Positions 16,788 to 24,880 are shown, counted from the stretch's first letter. The stretch: DNA of 44,463 bases from Brevibacterium daeguense (GCF_021729135.1 NZ_JAJTWW010000003.1:219537-263999), one strand, 5' to 3'. Notes: generated from the sequence alone by a model not told the origin. Made by a program: numbers and translations.

Positions 16788-17239
16788 TTTCCCAGGTACG
16801 CGACCTCCGCGCGCAGGCGTTCGTTCTCCCGTCGCAATTGCTGCAGCTCGTCCGGCCCAGGGCGCTCGACACCGGGCTTGGTCGGCCTGCCAGCACGCTT
16901 CGGCCGTAGCCCCTCCTCGCCCTCCTGGCGATACTTTCGTGCCCACGTCTCGATCAGCTTCGGCGAGGACAGGTCGAACTCCCGGGCCAGATCCACTTTG
17001 GTCTCACCTGCCAGGAACCGACGCACCACATCGAGTTTGACCTCGAACGAGAACGAACCCTGCTTTGGTATTCGCACCAGTGCCCCGCTTCCACGAACCC
17101 GCCAACGGTCATAGAGCCGATGCACCGGTCTCCCCGCAACACCGAGGCGTCTGGCCGCAGCGACCCAGCCCCAATCGGCTTCGAACAACGCTATCGCTGC
17201 ACGACGCTGTTCCATAGACAAAGAACTCTTCGGATGCAT
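16754..17239 (-). CDS. IS3-family OrfA, DNA-binding helix-turn-helix protein
   Basis: This 161-residue protein has two helix-turn-helix segments, about residues 10-50 (AAIALFEADWGWVAAARRLGV) and 65-105 (LDVVRRFLAGETKVDLAREF). A leucine-zipper-like coil follows, LQQLRRENERLRAEVAYL, at about 131-148. That order is typical of the IS150 group. It ends 11 codons after the slippery site with TAA. The ATG at 17239 is the first start; an ATG at 17215 is possible. It binds the terminal repeats and, as OrfAB, directs transposition. Confidence 0.88.
   Translation of the reverse strand: MHPKSSLSMEQRRAAIALFEADWGWVAAARRLGVAGRPVHRLYDRWRVRGSGALVRIPKQGSFSFEVKLDVVRRFLAGETKVDLAREFDLSSPKLIETWARKYRQEGEEGLRPKRAGRPTKPGVERPGPDELQQLRRENERLRAEVAYLGKLRALRAQKRR
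16787..16793 (-). other. Programmed -1 ribosomal frameshift site G GGA AAA
   Basis: On the coding strand the heptamer GGGAAAA is read G GGA AAA in the orfA frame, the canonical X XXY YYZ form. Slipping back one base continues directly into orfB (Ile-Ala-Gly-Leu). It lies inside the orfA/orfB overlap, where IS3-family elements place their signal. A downstream stimulatory structure was not worked out. Confidence 0.8.
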
Positions 17240-17303
17240 AGAACTGCTCCCCGGAAATCGGAACTGAGTAATTCAGTCCAACTTCCGGGGAGCAGTTCAC
17301 ATC

Positions 17304-17318
17304 GACTCTCCGCCCCCT
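17304..17318. terminator. Right arm of terminator hairpin split by the insertion sequence
   Basis: GACTCTCCGCCCCCT is the exact complement partner of 15847-15861. It lies just outside the right CAT target duplication. No T tract follows it. Confidence 0.75.
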
Positions 17319-17741
17319 TCGTGTTGATCTGCAATCGGTCGGCGGCGATCCCGATGAGGAGCGAGGCTGAAGCATTGGCCGGGCGAGAGGAACCGGCTGG
17401 GCAGGACTCTTCGACTCCTGATGCGTCGGGTCAGGCTGACTGGGGTCCACCCGGATTGCGCGTGGGGCCAGTAGACGTATCTGCCGCTTGTTCGGAACCG
17501 CCAAAGGTGTGCTTGGGAGCCACCCTGCTTGCGCGTGACCGCGCAGATGCCCTGCGCGCGCCCCACGGCTGGTACGGCCCCGATGACGGGCGTCGAGATG
17601 CCGGGGAAGCATGCCCCGCCCAGACCGGCCCCAGGTGCGGTCCCGTCCCGGCCTGGGCGCCGACGGCGGTGTCGACGACGTGTGAAAGATGGCTCCTTGG
17701 CGGCGGGTGAGTCCTGACCCCCTCAATCGATGCTAGGAGGC
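17319..17741. other. Region without a recognisable gene
   Basis: About 420 bp between the IS3 element and the istA remnant. Open frames exist on both strands but have no recognisable motifs, no credible ribosome sites and run into neighbouring elements. I read it as eroded accessory DNA; it could equally be an unrecognised degraded gene. Confidence 0.5.
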
Positions 17742-18046
17742 ATGATCACAATGGAAGACTGGGCCGAGACTCGGCGGTTACACCGGGCCGAGGGGCTGCC
17801 GATCAAGGAGGTCGTCCGGCGAACGGGCAAGGCACGGAACACGGTCAGGAGGCGTTGGCCTCGGACGAGCATCCGGCCTACCGCCGTCCGGGCAGGGGCT
17901 CGATCGTGGACGCGTACGAGCCGGAGATCCGGAAGCTGCTGGTGAAGTATCCGCAGATGCCGGCCACGGTAATCGCTCAGCGGATCGGCTGGAGCACCTC
18001 GATGACAGTGCTGTAAGACCGGGTCCGGGTAATCCGTCCGGACTAT
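17742..18046 (+). pseudogene. IS21-family IstA transposase remnant, N-terminal fragment
   Basis: Frame 1 encodes MITMEDWAETRRLHRAEGLP then IKEVVRRTGKARNTVRR, the N-terminal helix-turn-helix of IS21-type IstA. A single base appears lost near 17852; in the shifted frame the protein continues ALASDEHPAYRRPGRG, VDAYEPEIRKLLVKYPQMPA and TVIAQRIGWSTSMTVL. A TAA at 18014 then stands where the family normally has Lys, and DRVRVIRPDY continues after it. The catalytic domain is absent. An AGGAGG lies at 17735-17740. The fragment is dead, and the rest of the element is not adjacent. Confidence 0.8.
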
Positions 18047-18090
18047 GCACGGGCCCAGACGGGTCCCGACTGTGCACGGGCCCAGACGGG
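18041..18090 (+). repeat. Two-copy 27-bp direct repeat
   Basis: GACT-R-TGCACGGGCCCAGACGGG occurs at 18041-18063 and 18068-18090, differing at one base, with a 27-bp period. It starts where istA similarity ends, so it may mark the breakpoint between mobile-element fragments. Confidence 0.7.
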
Positions 18091-18224
18091 CCTCGGAGTC
18101 GGTCCCGGCTTCGGCGCCGACTGCGGAGCCGACCGGTGACCCCACATTCGTTGCCAGGACGCGGAGGGGCGGTGTGCAGTGCCCGTGCGGGCGGGTTGTG
18201 CCGGCTCGGCCCGGGGAGGGCTCG

Positions 18225-18329
18225 GGCCGGTTCGTAGACAGCGTCGCCGAGGCAGTAGAACGCCTCGGCGACTGCCTGCGCGGACGGCAGGATCCCGATG
18301 TCGTCGACGGCGACGAGAGCCTTGGCCAG
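18225..18329 (-). pseudogene. Possible IS21-family IstB (ATPase) fragment
   Basis: A 35-residue stretch reads LAKALVAVDDIGILPSAQ then AVAEAFYCLGDAVYEPAR. It resembles the Walker B region of one clade of IstB helper ATPases (DDIG followed by a YRLVDAAYE-like segment). No Walker A region precedes it and similarity stops on both sides. It is on the strand opposite to the istA fragment, so the two are not a simple remnant of one element. The call rests on a short match from memory. Confidence 0.4.
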
Positions 18330-18560
18330 TGTCGTGGACGTCGGTGATGGAACCGTCGCCGAGCCTCCTTCCGCCCCTTCCCGTGGAATGCCCCGCCAAC
18401 GTGCAGAGACTGCCCGTGGAGCGGCCAAGGAACTTGCGGACGGTCATCTCTGGGCATGACTGACACCCACCGCCGACGGGCCCCGCAGTGACAGGGCAGG
18501 CACGCAGCCGAAGGCTCAGGAGAGTGTGACGATGCACAGCGCGATCCACCGGGAAAACGC
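18330..18560. other. Region without a recognisable gene
   Basis: High-GC sequence between the istB-like fragment and the ctaF terminator. I see no start with ribosome site, no motif and no repeat of note; probably decayed mobile DNA. Confidence 0.5.
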
Positions 18561-18598
18561 AGAAGGAAGGCCGAGGCTGCAGCCTCGGCCTTCCTTCT
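18561..18598 (-). terminator. Terminator of the ctaC-ctaD-ctaF operon
   Basis: Arms 18561-18578 and 18581-18598 are perfect 18-bp complements with a 2-nt GC centre, starting 15 bp after the ctaF stop. The outermost pairs on the minus strand are purine-rich on one side and there is no T tract. Confidence 0.85.
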
Positions 18599-18613
18599 CG
18601 TATGCAAGCAGGG

Positions 18614-19015
18614 TCAGTGAGCGTGATCCCCGCGGTCGTACTCGTAGACCAGTCCAATCAGTCCAATCACGACGAGCAGCCCGCCGAATGGCGTGATCCA
18701 CCAGCCGATCGCCACACCGGCGAAGACCGTTCCGGCTCCGGCGGCCAGGAAGATCGGCCACCAGCTCCACGGGCTGAAGAACCCGTACTCGTACGCCTCG
18801 TCGGAGATCTCTCCATCCAGGTCGTCAGCCGGGATTCGGCCGGTGCTCCGGTTCTGCAGCCAGACATAGACGCCGATCATCGCCGTCATCACGCCGAGGC
18901 CGAGGAGTCCGGGGAATCCGACCATCTCCTGGAAATCGGTGAGGATGCCGTAGATGATCCCGACGGGGACGAAGAAGAAGATCCCGCTACCGAAGATGAT
19001 TGCAGCAGTCTTCAT
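18614..19015 (-). CDS. ctaF: Cytochrome c oxidase subunit IV (actinobacterial CtaF)
   Basis: This 133-residue small subunit of the aa3 oxidase is specific to actinobacteria. Four hydrophobic helices are visible: [60 protein letters not shown] and [17 protein letters not shown] loop [19 protein letters not shown] separates the second and third. Its ATG overlaps the ctaD stop by 4 bp. It ends the operon at a strong hairpin. Confidence 0.92.
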   Translation of the reverse strand: MKTAAIIFGSGIFFFVPVGIIYGILTDFQEMVGFPGLLGLGVMTAMIGVYVWLQNRSTGRIPADDLDGEISDEAYEYGFFSPWSWWPIFLAAGAGTVFAGVAIGWWITPFGGLLVVIGLIGLVYEYDRGDHAH

Positions 19016-20718
19016 CGATTGGTCCTTTCGACGACCGAATAGGCGTCAGCAGAGTGGCCGGCAAGTTCCAGCAGCTCGGGGTGGTTCGCATCGAACGCGG
19101 GGCGCTCGGAGCGGATCCGGGGCAGCGAGGTGAAGTTGTGGCGCGGGGGCGGGCACGAGGTCGCCCATTCGAGCGATGAGCCGTAGCCCCACGGATCGTT
19201 CACGGTCACCTTCGGAGCCTTGCGAGCGGTGACCCACACATTCCAGAAGAACGGGATCATCGACAGGCCCAGGATCAGCGAGCCGACGGTCGAGATCTGA
19301 TTCATCCACGTGAAGCCGTCCTGAGGCAGGTAGTCAGCGTACCGGCGCGGCATTCCGTCCGCGCCCATCCAGTGCTGGATCAGGAAGGTCATATGGAAGC
19401 CGACGAACAGCAGCCAGAAGTGGATCTTGCCGAGCGACTCGTTGAGCATTCGCCCGGTCCACTTGGGCCACCAGAAGTAGAAGCCGGCGAACATGGCGAA
19501 CACCACGGTGCCGAAGACGACGTAGTGGAAGTGTGCCACCACGAAGTAGGTGTCGGACACCTGCATGTCCAATGCCGGGCTGGCGAGGATGACACCGGTC
19601 AGACCGCCGAAGGTGAAGGTCACCAGGAAGCCCAGCGCCCACAGCATCGGGGTCTCGAATGTCAGCGAGCCGCGCCACATGGTGCCGATCCAGTTGAAGA
19701 TCTTGACTCCCGTCGGCACGGCGATCAACATCGTCATCAGCGCGAAGAACGGCAGCAGAACAGCACCGGTGACGTACATGTGGTGAGCCCAGACGGTGAC
19801 GGAGAGCGCAGCAATCGCGATCGACGCATAGACGAAGCCCTTGTAGCCGAAGATCGGCTTCCGGCTGAAGACCGGAATCACCTCGGAGATGATTCCGAAG
19901 AAGGGCAGAGCGATGATGTAGACCTCGGGGTGCCCGAAGAACCAGAACAGATGCTGCCAGAGGATCGGCCCGCCGTTCTCCGGACTGAACACGTGCGCCC
20001 CGAGGATGCGATCCGCCCCCAGCGCCAGCAGTGCCGCGGCCAGCGGCGGGAACGCCATCATGACGAGGAGGCCGGTGACCAGCACGGTCCAGGTGAAGAT
20101 CGGCATCCGGAACATGGTCATGCCGGGTGCGCGCATCGTGATGATGGTGGTGATGAAGTTGACGGAGCCCAGAATCGTGCCGAAGCCCTGGAACCCGAGT
20201 CCCATCACCCAGAGATGTCCACCGAGTCCCGGTGAGAACGTCGTGTTGCTCAAGGGTGCATAGGCGGTCCAGCCGAACGAAGCCGCACCCTGCGGAGTCA
20301 GGAATCCGGACAGCGCGATGAGGCTGCCGAACAGGAATACCCAGAACGCGAATGCGTTCAGCCGCGGGAAGGCGACGTCGGGTGCGCCGATCTGCAGCGG
20401 CATGATGACGTTCGCGAAGCCCGCGAACAGCGGGGTCGAGAACATCAGCAGCATGAGCGTGCCATGCATGGTGAACAGCTGGTTGTACTGTTCCTTGGTC
20501 TCAATGAACTGCATGCCGGGCTCGAACAGCTCGAGCCGGATCAGCAGGGCCATCACGCCGCCGATGCAGAAGAACAGGAACGACGCGATCAGGTACATGT
20601 AGCCGATCGTCTTGTGATCAGTCGAAGTGATCCAGTCGACGATTATCCGGCCCTTGCTCTTCGGCAGCGGGTCGTACCCTGCCACCGAAGTGCTTCGGTT
20701 CTCAGCGACGGCTGTCAT
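19012..20718 (-). CDS. ctaD: Cytochrome c oxidase subunit I (aa3 type)
   Basis: This 568-residue haem-copper oxidase core subunit reduces oxygen to water and pumps protons. Twelve helices are expected. Visible hallmarks are the crosslinked His-Tyr and CuB ligand segment [10 protein letters not shown], the CuB histidines in WAHHMYVTG, the haem ligands in [10 protein letters not shown] and an early haem a ligand in [12 protein letters not shown]. Length and motifs are normal for A-type oxidases. It overlaps ctaC (4 bp) and ctaF (4 bp), so the three are translated together and made in fixed ratio. Confidence 0.97.
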   Translation of the reverse strand: MTAVAENRSTSVAGYDPLPKSKGRIIVDWITSTDHKTIGYMYLIASFLFFCIGGVMALLIRLELFEPGMQFIETKEQYNQLFTMHGTLMLLMFSTPLFAGFANVIMPLQIGAPDVAFPRLNAFAFWVFLFGSLIALSGFLTPQGAASFGWTAYAPLSNTTFSPGLGGHLWVMGLGFQGFGTILGSVNFITTIITMRAPGMTMFRMPIFTWTVLVTGLLVMMAFPPLAAALLALGADRILGAHVFSPENGGPILWQHLFWFFGHPEVYIIALPFFGIISEVIPVFSRKPIFGYKGFVYASIAIAALSVTVWAHHMYVTGAVLLPFFALMTMLIAVPTGVKIFNWIGTMWRGSLTFETPMLWALGFLVTFTFGGLTGVILASPALDMQVSDTYFVVAHFHYVVFGTVVFAMFAGFYFWWPKWTGRMLNESLGKIHFWLLFVGFHMTFLIQHWMGADGMPRRYADYLPQDGFTWMNQISTVGSLILGLSMIPFFWNVWVTARKAPKVTVNDPWGYGSSLEWATSCPPPRHNFTSLPRIRSERPAFDANHPELLELAGHSADAYSVVERTNR

Positions 20719-21608
20719 GACTCAGCCCCTTCTCTCTCGTACGGGTTCTGGTACCACTCGGTGCGGTCGTACTCCGGTCCCAGAATCCCGGTGTTGCCCT
20801 GCTGACGGAGTCCGTCGGTGTAGTCCAGGTATTCGTCCATCGGGACGACTTCGACATTGAACAGCATCTCGGAATGGAACTCGCCGCACAGCTCGGCGCA
20901 CTTGCCGACATACGTGCCTTCCTTGAGCGGCCGCAGGTGAATGCTCGATTCCCGCCCGGGAATCATGTCCCGCTTCTCAAGGAACGCCGGGACCCAGAAC
21001 GAGTGGATGACGTCGCGTGAGCGCATCACGAGCTCCACGTCGGTGTCGGCCGGCAGGTAGAGCGTCGGCGCGTCGTAGCCCGGCTGCTCGGTGCCGTCCA
21101 GGTTGACCTGGACGCCAGCGTAGTGGACGTCTTCGGTGACGTAGTTGAAGTCCCACGCCCACTGCTTGCCGACCACTTCGATGACCTGCTCGCCGGGCGT
21201 CCGATCATCGGTGGTCTGCTCCAGCGTGTTCACGGTCTGGAAGAACAGGCCCATCACCACGATCACGGGGATCACTGTGTACAGGATCTCGATGGGCATG
21301 TGGTAGGCCATCTGAACGGGCAGACCCCGGTCGGACTTCTTGCGCCGGTAGACGACGACGCACCACAGCATCAGGCCCCAGGCCAGCGCCCCGACGATCA
21401 GAGCGGTGATCCAGTTGCCGGTCCACAGAGAGGTGTAGGCATCCGTGTGGGACGTTGCCCCCTTGGACTCCACGGGATAGAACCCAACTTCCCACTGCTC
21501 TCTGTTGCACCCGGTGAGCAGGGTTGTCATGGCAACTGCGCCGAGTACACCAAGTCCCTTGGCCCAGGACCTTCGAGTCCTGCGTACTGGCTGATTCGGA
21601 GAATCCAC
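20715..21608 (-). CDS. ctaC: Cytochrome c oxidase subunit II (CuA subunit)
   Basis: This 297-residue protein begins with a lipoprotein-type signal ending LLTGC, with Cys34 as the lipidation site. Two membrane helices follow (about 65-88 and 106-128) and then an exported cupredoxin domain. CuA ligands are His202, Cys237, Glu239, Cys241, His245 and Met248 in IHSFW and [12 protein letters not shown]. It accepts electrons from the QcrC haems. The GTG start has a GAAAGG upstream. It heads ctaC-ctaD-ctaF and is preceded by a promoter region carrying the motif shared with ctaE. Confidence 0.97.
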   Translation of the reverse strand: MDSPNQPVRRTRRSWAKGLGVLGAVAMTTLLTGCNREQWEVGFYPVESKGATSHTDAYTSLWTGNWITALIVGALAWGLMLWCVVVYRRKKSDRGLPVQMAYHMPIEILYTVIPVIVVMGLFFQTVNTLEQTTDDRTPGEQVIEVVGKQWAWDFNYVTEDVHYAGVQVNLDGTEQPGYDAPTLYLPADTDVELVMRSRDVIHSFWVPAFLEKRDMIPGRESSIHLRPLKEGTYVGKCAELCGEFHSEMLFNVEVVPMDEYLDYTDGLRQQGNTGILGPEYDRTEWYQNPYEREGAES

Positions 21609-21738
21609 GTGCAGCCTTTCACAACTTTCGTCGGCGTCCGCGACCCGAGCCCGTCGCGCTCAGCTGCGTCTCGCAGCGGCAGAGCGGACCTCAGATCGGA
21701 CAGAACGCCGAATACTGACTTTGTCTCGTACACCTTAC

Positions 21739-21757
21739 CGCTACGAGCGGTAGAAAA
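21739..21757 (+). promoter_or_regulatory. Motif CGCTAC-N5-GTAGAAAA upstream of ctaC
   Basis: This is the second copy of the element seen before ctaE, identical at 14 of 14 fixed bases and in spacing. It lies about 130 bp before the ctaC start and on the strand opposite to ctaC, so its orientation relative to the gene is reversed; the CTAC-N5-GTAG core is palindromic. It also overlaps a 7-bp-arm inverted repeat (21736-21752, arms TACCGCT and AGCGGTA). On the minus strand a possible -10, TAAGGT, follows it directly. Confidence 0.5.
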
Positions 21758-21771
21758 TCACACTTCTCTGC

Positions 21772-22404
21772 TCACTGAGTGAGAAATACCTGCGAATGCG
21801 GACCCGATTCTGCTCGGCCCAGGGCCTGCAGATACTCGAAGCCGTCGATCTCCGACACGCCGAGGGATTCGAGGTGTGGTGTCTGCCACTGGGTGTCGAT
21901 GATCCACGGCACCTCGCTGTTCACCGCGTCGAGGATCTCGACCAGGCGCAGCAGAGCGACCTTGGACGCATCAGAGACGCGATGGAACATCGACTCGCCG
22001 GCGAAGACACTCCCGAAGGCCACACCGTAGAGGCCTCCCACCAATTCGCCCTCGCGCAGCACCTCCACCGAGTGGGCGTGCCCGCGGTCGTGGAGCTCGG
22101 AGTAGATGTCGACGACTGCCGGCGTGATCCAGGCACCGGACCTGCCCGAGTCCGCGCACGCTGCGATCACCTCGGGGAATCGCTGATCCACTGACCACTC
22201 GAAGCGTCTGGCGGACCGGCGCAGGCTCTTGGCGACGCGCAGCTCGCCCGTTCTCAGCACACCGCGACGGCGCGGCGCCCACCAGCCGATGGGACCGGCG
22301 CCCGATTCGCCCAGCCCCATCGGGAACAGTCCCGCCCGGTACGCAGAAAGGACCTGGGAGGCGCTCAGCGCAGTGCCGACTGCGCGGAGGTCTCCCAGGT
22401 CCAT
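21772..22404 (-). CDS. aat: Leucyl/phenylalanyl-tRNA--protein transferase
   Basis: This 210-residue enzyme adds Leu or Phe to proteins with N-terminal Arg or Lys, marking them for ClpS/ClpAP-type degradation. Conserved parts are YRAGLFPMG, GWWAPRRRGVL, GAWITPAVVDIY, GHAHSVEVL, ELVGGLYGVAFGSVFAGESMF and the C-terminal QWQTPHLESLGV. The ATG at 22404 is chosen; a longer frame to 22467 would overlap the conserved C-terminal codons of erpA. No good SD is visible, and translation may be coupled to erpA, whose stop is 22 bp upstream. Confidence 0.92.
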   Translation of the reverse strand: MDLGDLRAVGTALSASQVLSAYRAGLFPMGLGESGAGPIGWWAPRRRGVLRTGELRVAKSLRRSARRFEWSVDQRFPEVIAACADSGRSGAWITPAVVDIYSELHDRGHAHSVEVLREGELVGGLYGVAFGSVFAGESMFHRVSDASKVALLRLVEILDAVNSEVPWIIDTQWQTPHLESLGVSEIDGFEYLQALGRAESGPHSQVFLTQ

Positions 22405-22426
22405 GACCAAGCTGGGCCGGGTGGGC

Positions 22427-22780
22427 TCAGTGGAAGGAATCGCCGCAGGCGCAGGAGCCTCCGGCATTCGGATTGTCGATCGTGAAGCCCTGCTTCTCGA
22501 TCGTGTCCGAGAAGTCGATGGTCGATCCGTTGAGGTAGGGAACGCTCATACGGTCGACGATGACCTCGACGCCGCCGAAGTCCCGCACTGCGTCGCCGTC
22601 CAGGAATCGCTCATCGAAATAGAGCTGGTAGATCAGCCCCGAGCAGCCACCGGGCTGCACCGCAACACGCAGACGCAGGTCGTCGCGCCCCTCCTGGGTC
22701 AACAGGCTGCGAACCTTGTCCGCGGCCGTCTCGGACAGTTCGACCTCGTGAACCGGCACGTCTTCTCTCGTGACTGTCAT
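22427..22780 (-). CDS. erpA: Iron-sulfur cluster insertion protein ErpA (A-type carrier)
   Basis: This 117-residue HesB/IscA-family carrier delivers Fe-S clusters to apoproteins. The three conserved cysteines are Cys46 in GGCSGL and Cys110 and Cys112 in SCACGDSFH at the C-terminus. GAGGAG precedes the ATG. It lies upstream of aat and close to the cytochrome oxidase genes; a role in maturing Rieske and other respiratory Fe-S proteins is plausible but not shown by the sequence. Confidence 0.94.
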   Translation of the reverse strand: MTVTREDVPVHEVELSETAADKVRSLLTQEGRDDLRLRVAVQPGGCSGLIYQLYFDERFLDGDAVRDFGGVEVIVDRMSVPYLNGSTIDFSDTIEKQGFTIDNPNAGGSCACGDSFH

Positions 22781-22844
22781 GAGCTCTCCTCCTCAAACGT
22801 CGTGTGCCAATCAGGCTACACCAGGAACAGCAGGCGATTCGGGG

Positions 22845-24230
22845 TTATTCCCGCCAGAGCCGATCGAGCAGCAGCGTCTCGGCAACGATCGCCGAGGCGA
22901 AGTCAGGGACGTAGAGCGACTCATTCGCGCTGTGCGCGCGCGCATCCGGATCCTCCACCCCGGTGACCAAGATCGACGCCTCGGGGAAGACTGCGAGCAG
23001 GTCGGCGATGAAGGGAATCGAACCGCCCAGACCCATCAGCACGCTCTCCGTGCCGTACCCGTCGCTCAGGGCCTGCCGGGCGAGGCCGATTGCAGGGTCG
23101 GTCAGATCCGCTCGCCATGGGTGGCCACCCTCCGTCGCACCGAACTCGACCAGGGCACCGAAGGGCACATTGCCCGCGATGTGCTGACGGACCTGCTGCA
23201 GGGCGGCCTCGGGCGCGTCTCCCGGCGCCAATCGGATGGAGATCTTGGCGCGGACCGCAGCCTGGAGCGTGTTCGACGCATCATCGACTGTGGGCACGTC
23301 GACGCCGATGACCGTGATCGCCGGCTGCAGCCAGAGGCGGGAGGAGAGGCTGCCCTCCCCCACCAGGGACGTGCTCGGCAGAACGCCCGAGTCCCGCCGC
23401 ACGTCCGCCTCGGCATACTCCACATCTGCGGTGAGCGTCCGCTGCAGACCTTCGACCGCGACCGTGCCGGTGTCATCGTGCAGGCTCGCAAGCACCCGAG
23501 TCATCGCCATCATCGCGTCCGGCACCACTCCGCCGTACATGCCCGAGTGCACCGAGTGATCCAGAGTGCGCACCGTGAATTCGAGCGATGCCATCCCACG
23601 CAGGCTGGATGTCAGGGCGGGCACGCCGGGTGCCCAGTTCCCGGAGTCGGCGACGACGATGACGTCACCGGCAAGCTTCTCCCGATGCTGCTCCAGGAAG
23701 TTCCGGAAGCTGGGAGAGCCGGCTTCCTCCTCCCCCTCGACGAACAGCACCACGCCCACGCCGAGGCGCTCACCGAGCAGCTCGAGAGCCGTCAGGTGGA
23801 CCATGATCCCGGCTTTGTCGTCAGCCGCGCCGCGGCCGAAGACCCGGTCACCCTTCCGCGTCGCGGTGAAGGGAGGAGTGTCCCACAGGCTCTCGTCCCC
23901 GGCGGGCTGCACATCATGGTGGGCGTAGAGGACCACCGTGGGACGGCCCGTCGGTGCCGGCCGGGAGGCGACGACCGCAGGATGGCCTTCCGTCCCGGCT
24001 GCCGTCGGAGCAGTCAGGATCTCCGCTGAGAGACCGACGGCCGAGGCCAGCGCGGCCACCGCCTCGGCGCTGGCCTCGACGTGAGCTCTGTCGTGGCTCG
24101 GCCAGGCGACCGACGGAATCGCCACCAGGCTGCTCAATGTGTCGAGGACCCGCGGAAAGTCGGGCTCGAGGCGACCGCGTACCTCAGCAGCGGTGAGCGG
24201 ATGGTCGGAGGGCGGATCTGAATGGGTCAT
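22845..24230 (-). CDS. M20-family metallopeptidase (dipeptidase)
   Basis: This 461-residue cytosolic enzyme cleaves dipeptides using a two-zinc centre. Metal and catalytic residues are visible in order: YAHHDVQP, GRGAADDKAG, VEGEEEAGS, ADSGNW and, near the C-terminus, DARAHSANESL. A dimerisation domain lies between about residues 205 and 335. The length is typical for the PepV/carnosinase-like dipeptidases. The ATG at 24230 sits 7 nt from a minus-strand TAGTAT, so the mRNA is probably leaderless and shares a symmetric promoter with the divergent DUF3043 gene. Confidence 0.92.
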   Translation of the reverse strand: MTHSDPPSDHPLTAAEVRGRLEPDFPRVLDTLSSLVAIPSVAWPSHDRAHVEASAEAVAALASAVGLSAEILTAPTAAGTEGHPAVVASRPAPTGRPTVVLYAHHDVQPAGDESLWDTPPFTATRKGDRVFGRGAADDKAGIMVHLTALELLGERLGVGVVLFVEGEEEAGSPSFRNFLEQHREKLAGDVIVVADSGNWAPGVPALTSSLRGMASLEFTVRTLDHSVHSGMYGGVVPDAMMAMTRVLASLHDDTGTVAVEGLQRTLTADVEYAEADVRRDSGVLPSTSLVGEGSLSSRLWLQPAITVIGVDVPTVDDASNTLQAAVRAKISIRLAPGDAPEAALQQVRQHIAGNVPFGALVEFGATEGGHPWRADLTDPAIGLARQALSDGYGTESVLMGLGGSIPFIADLLAVFPEASILVTGVEDPDARAHSANESLYVPDFASAIVAETLLLDRLWRE

Positions 24231-24237
24231 GCGTCCG

Positions 24238-24244
24238 ATACTAT
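24238..24244. promoter_or_regulatory. Symmetric bidirectional -10 for two leaderless genes
   Basis: The plus strand reads ATACTAT. TACTAT (24239-24244) is a -10 for the rightward gene and TAGTAT (24238-24243, minus) for the leftward gene. Each is followed by exactly 7 nt and then a start codon, GTG at 24252 and ATG at 24230. Neither gene has an SD. Both transcripts would start at their start codons from one overlapping -10. Confidence 0.6.
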
Positions 24245-24251
24245 TGAATGC

Positions 24252-24875
24252 GTGTTTGGACGGAACAAGGACTCAGTGAACCCGAGCGAGGCGGACCCGA
24301 CCCCCGAGGACGCCGCTGCGGCCTCGCCGGAGTCGACGTCGAGCAACCCTGCCGAGGCGAAGAAGAACCGTCCGACGCCCAAGCGCACGGCGCAGGAGGC
24401 GGCCCGCAGGCAGCCGCTGGTGCCCGAGGACCGCCGCGAGGCGAACCGTCGGGCGAAGGACGAGATCCGCCGGGATCGCGATCGGGCCCGTGCCGGTGTC
24501 ATGCAGGGCGACGAGCGATACCTCACGACGCGCGACCGGGGACCGCAGCGCCGGTTCGTCAGGGACTATGTCGACGCCCGGTTCTCGATCGGCGAACTGT
24601 TCATCCCGGTTGCGCTGGTCGTCCTCATCCTCGGCATGTTCGGCGGGCCGCAGTTCCAGCTGATCGCCAACATCGTGGTCTACGGTCTCCTGGCCCTGGT
24701 CATCCTCGACTCGTTCGTCCTCAACTACCAGGTCAAGGGGAAGTTGGCCGACAAGTTCGGCGGCCGGGACAAGCTCGAGAAGGGGCTGACGTTCTACGCC
24801 GTCATGCGTGCGATCCAGATGCGGCCTCTGCGGATCCCGAAGCCGCAGGTCAAGCGCGGTCAGTATCCCAGCTGA
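24252..24875 (+). CDS. DUF3043-family membrane protein
   Basis: This 207-residue actinobacterial protein begins with FGRNKDS, the usual start of the family. A charged, Ala/Pro-rich cytoplasmic part includes RPTPKRTAQEAARRQPLVP and many Arg/Lys residues. Two membrane helices follow, about 120-140 (LFIPVALVVLILGMFGG) and 146-168 (IANIVVYGLLALVILDSFVL), and then a basic tail. Function is unknown. The GTG at 24252 is chosen because the family and the -10 spacing agree on it; an ATG at 24222 would overlap the divergent dipeptidase gene. Confidence 0.85.
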   Translation: MFGRNKDSVNPSEADPTPEDAAAASPESTSSNPAEAKKNRPTPKRTAQEAARRQPLVPEDRREANRRAKDEIRRDRDRARAGVMQGDERYLTTRDRGPQRRFVRDYVDARFSIGELFIPVALVVLILGMFGGPQFQLIANIVVYGLLALVILDSFVLNYQVKGKLADKFGGRDKLEKGLTFYAVMRAIQMRPLRIPKPQVKRGQYPS

Positions 24876-24880
24876 TCCCC

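Larger units (their letters stand above)
15864..17299 (-). mobile_element. Complete IS3-family insertion sequence (IS150 group), 1436 bp
   Basis: The element begins TGAACTG and ends CAGTTCA. Terminal inverted repeats 15864-15887 and 17276-17299 match at 21 of 24 positions. A 3-bp direct repeat CAT flanks it (15861-15863 and 17300-17302). It holds overlapping orfA and orfB joined by a -1 frameshift signal, with an intact DDE catalytic triad, so it appears competent and recent. It lies in the loop of a hairpin downstream of qcrB. It is not assigned to a named IS. Confidence 0.93.

Noticed and set aside
17120..17710. Open frame of 196 codons across the IS right end
   Set aside because: It begins antisense to orfA, crosses the IS end and the split hairpin, and has no recognisable content.
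22405..22467. Longer aat with start at 22467
   Set aside because: It would overlap the conserved cysteine tail of erpA, and the added residues are not typical of Aat.
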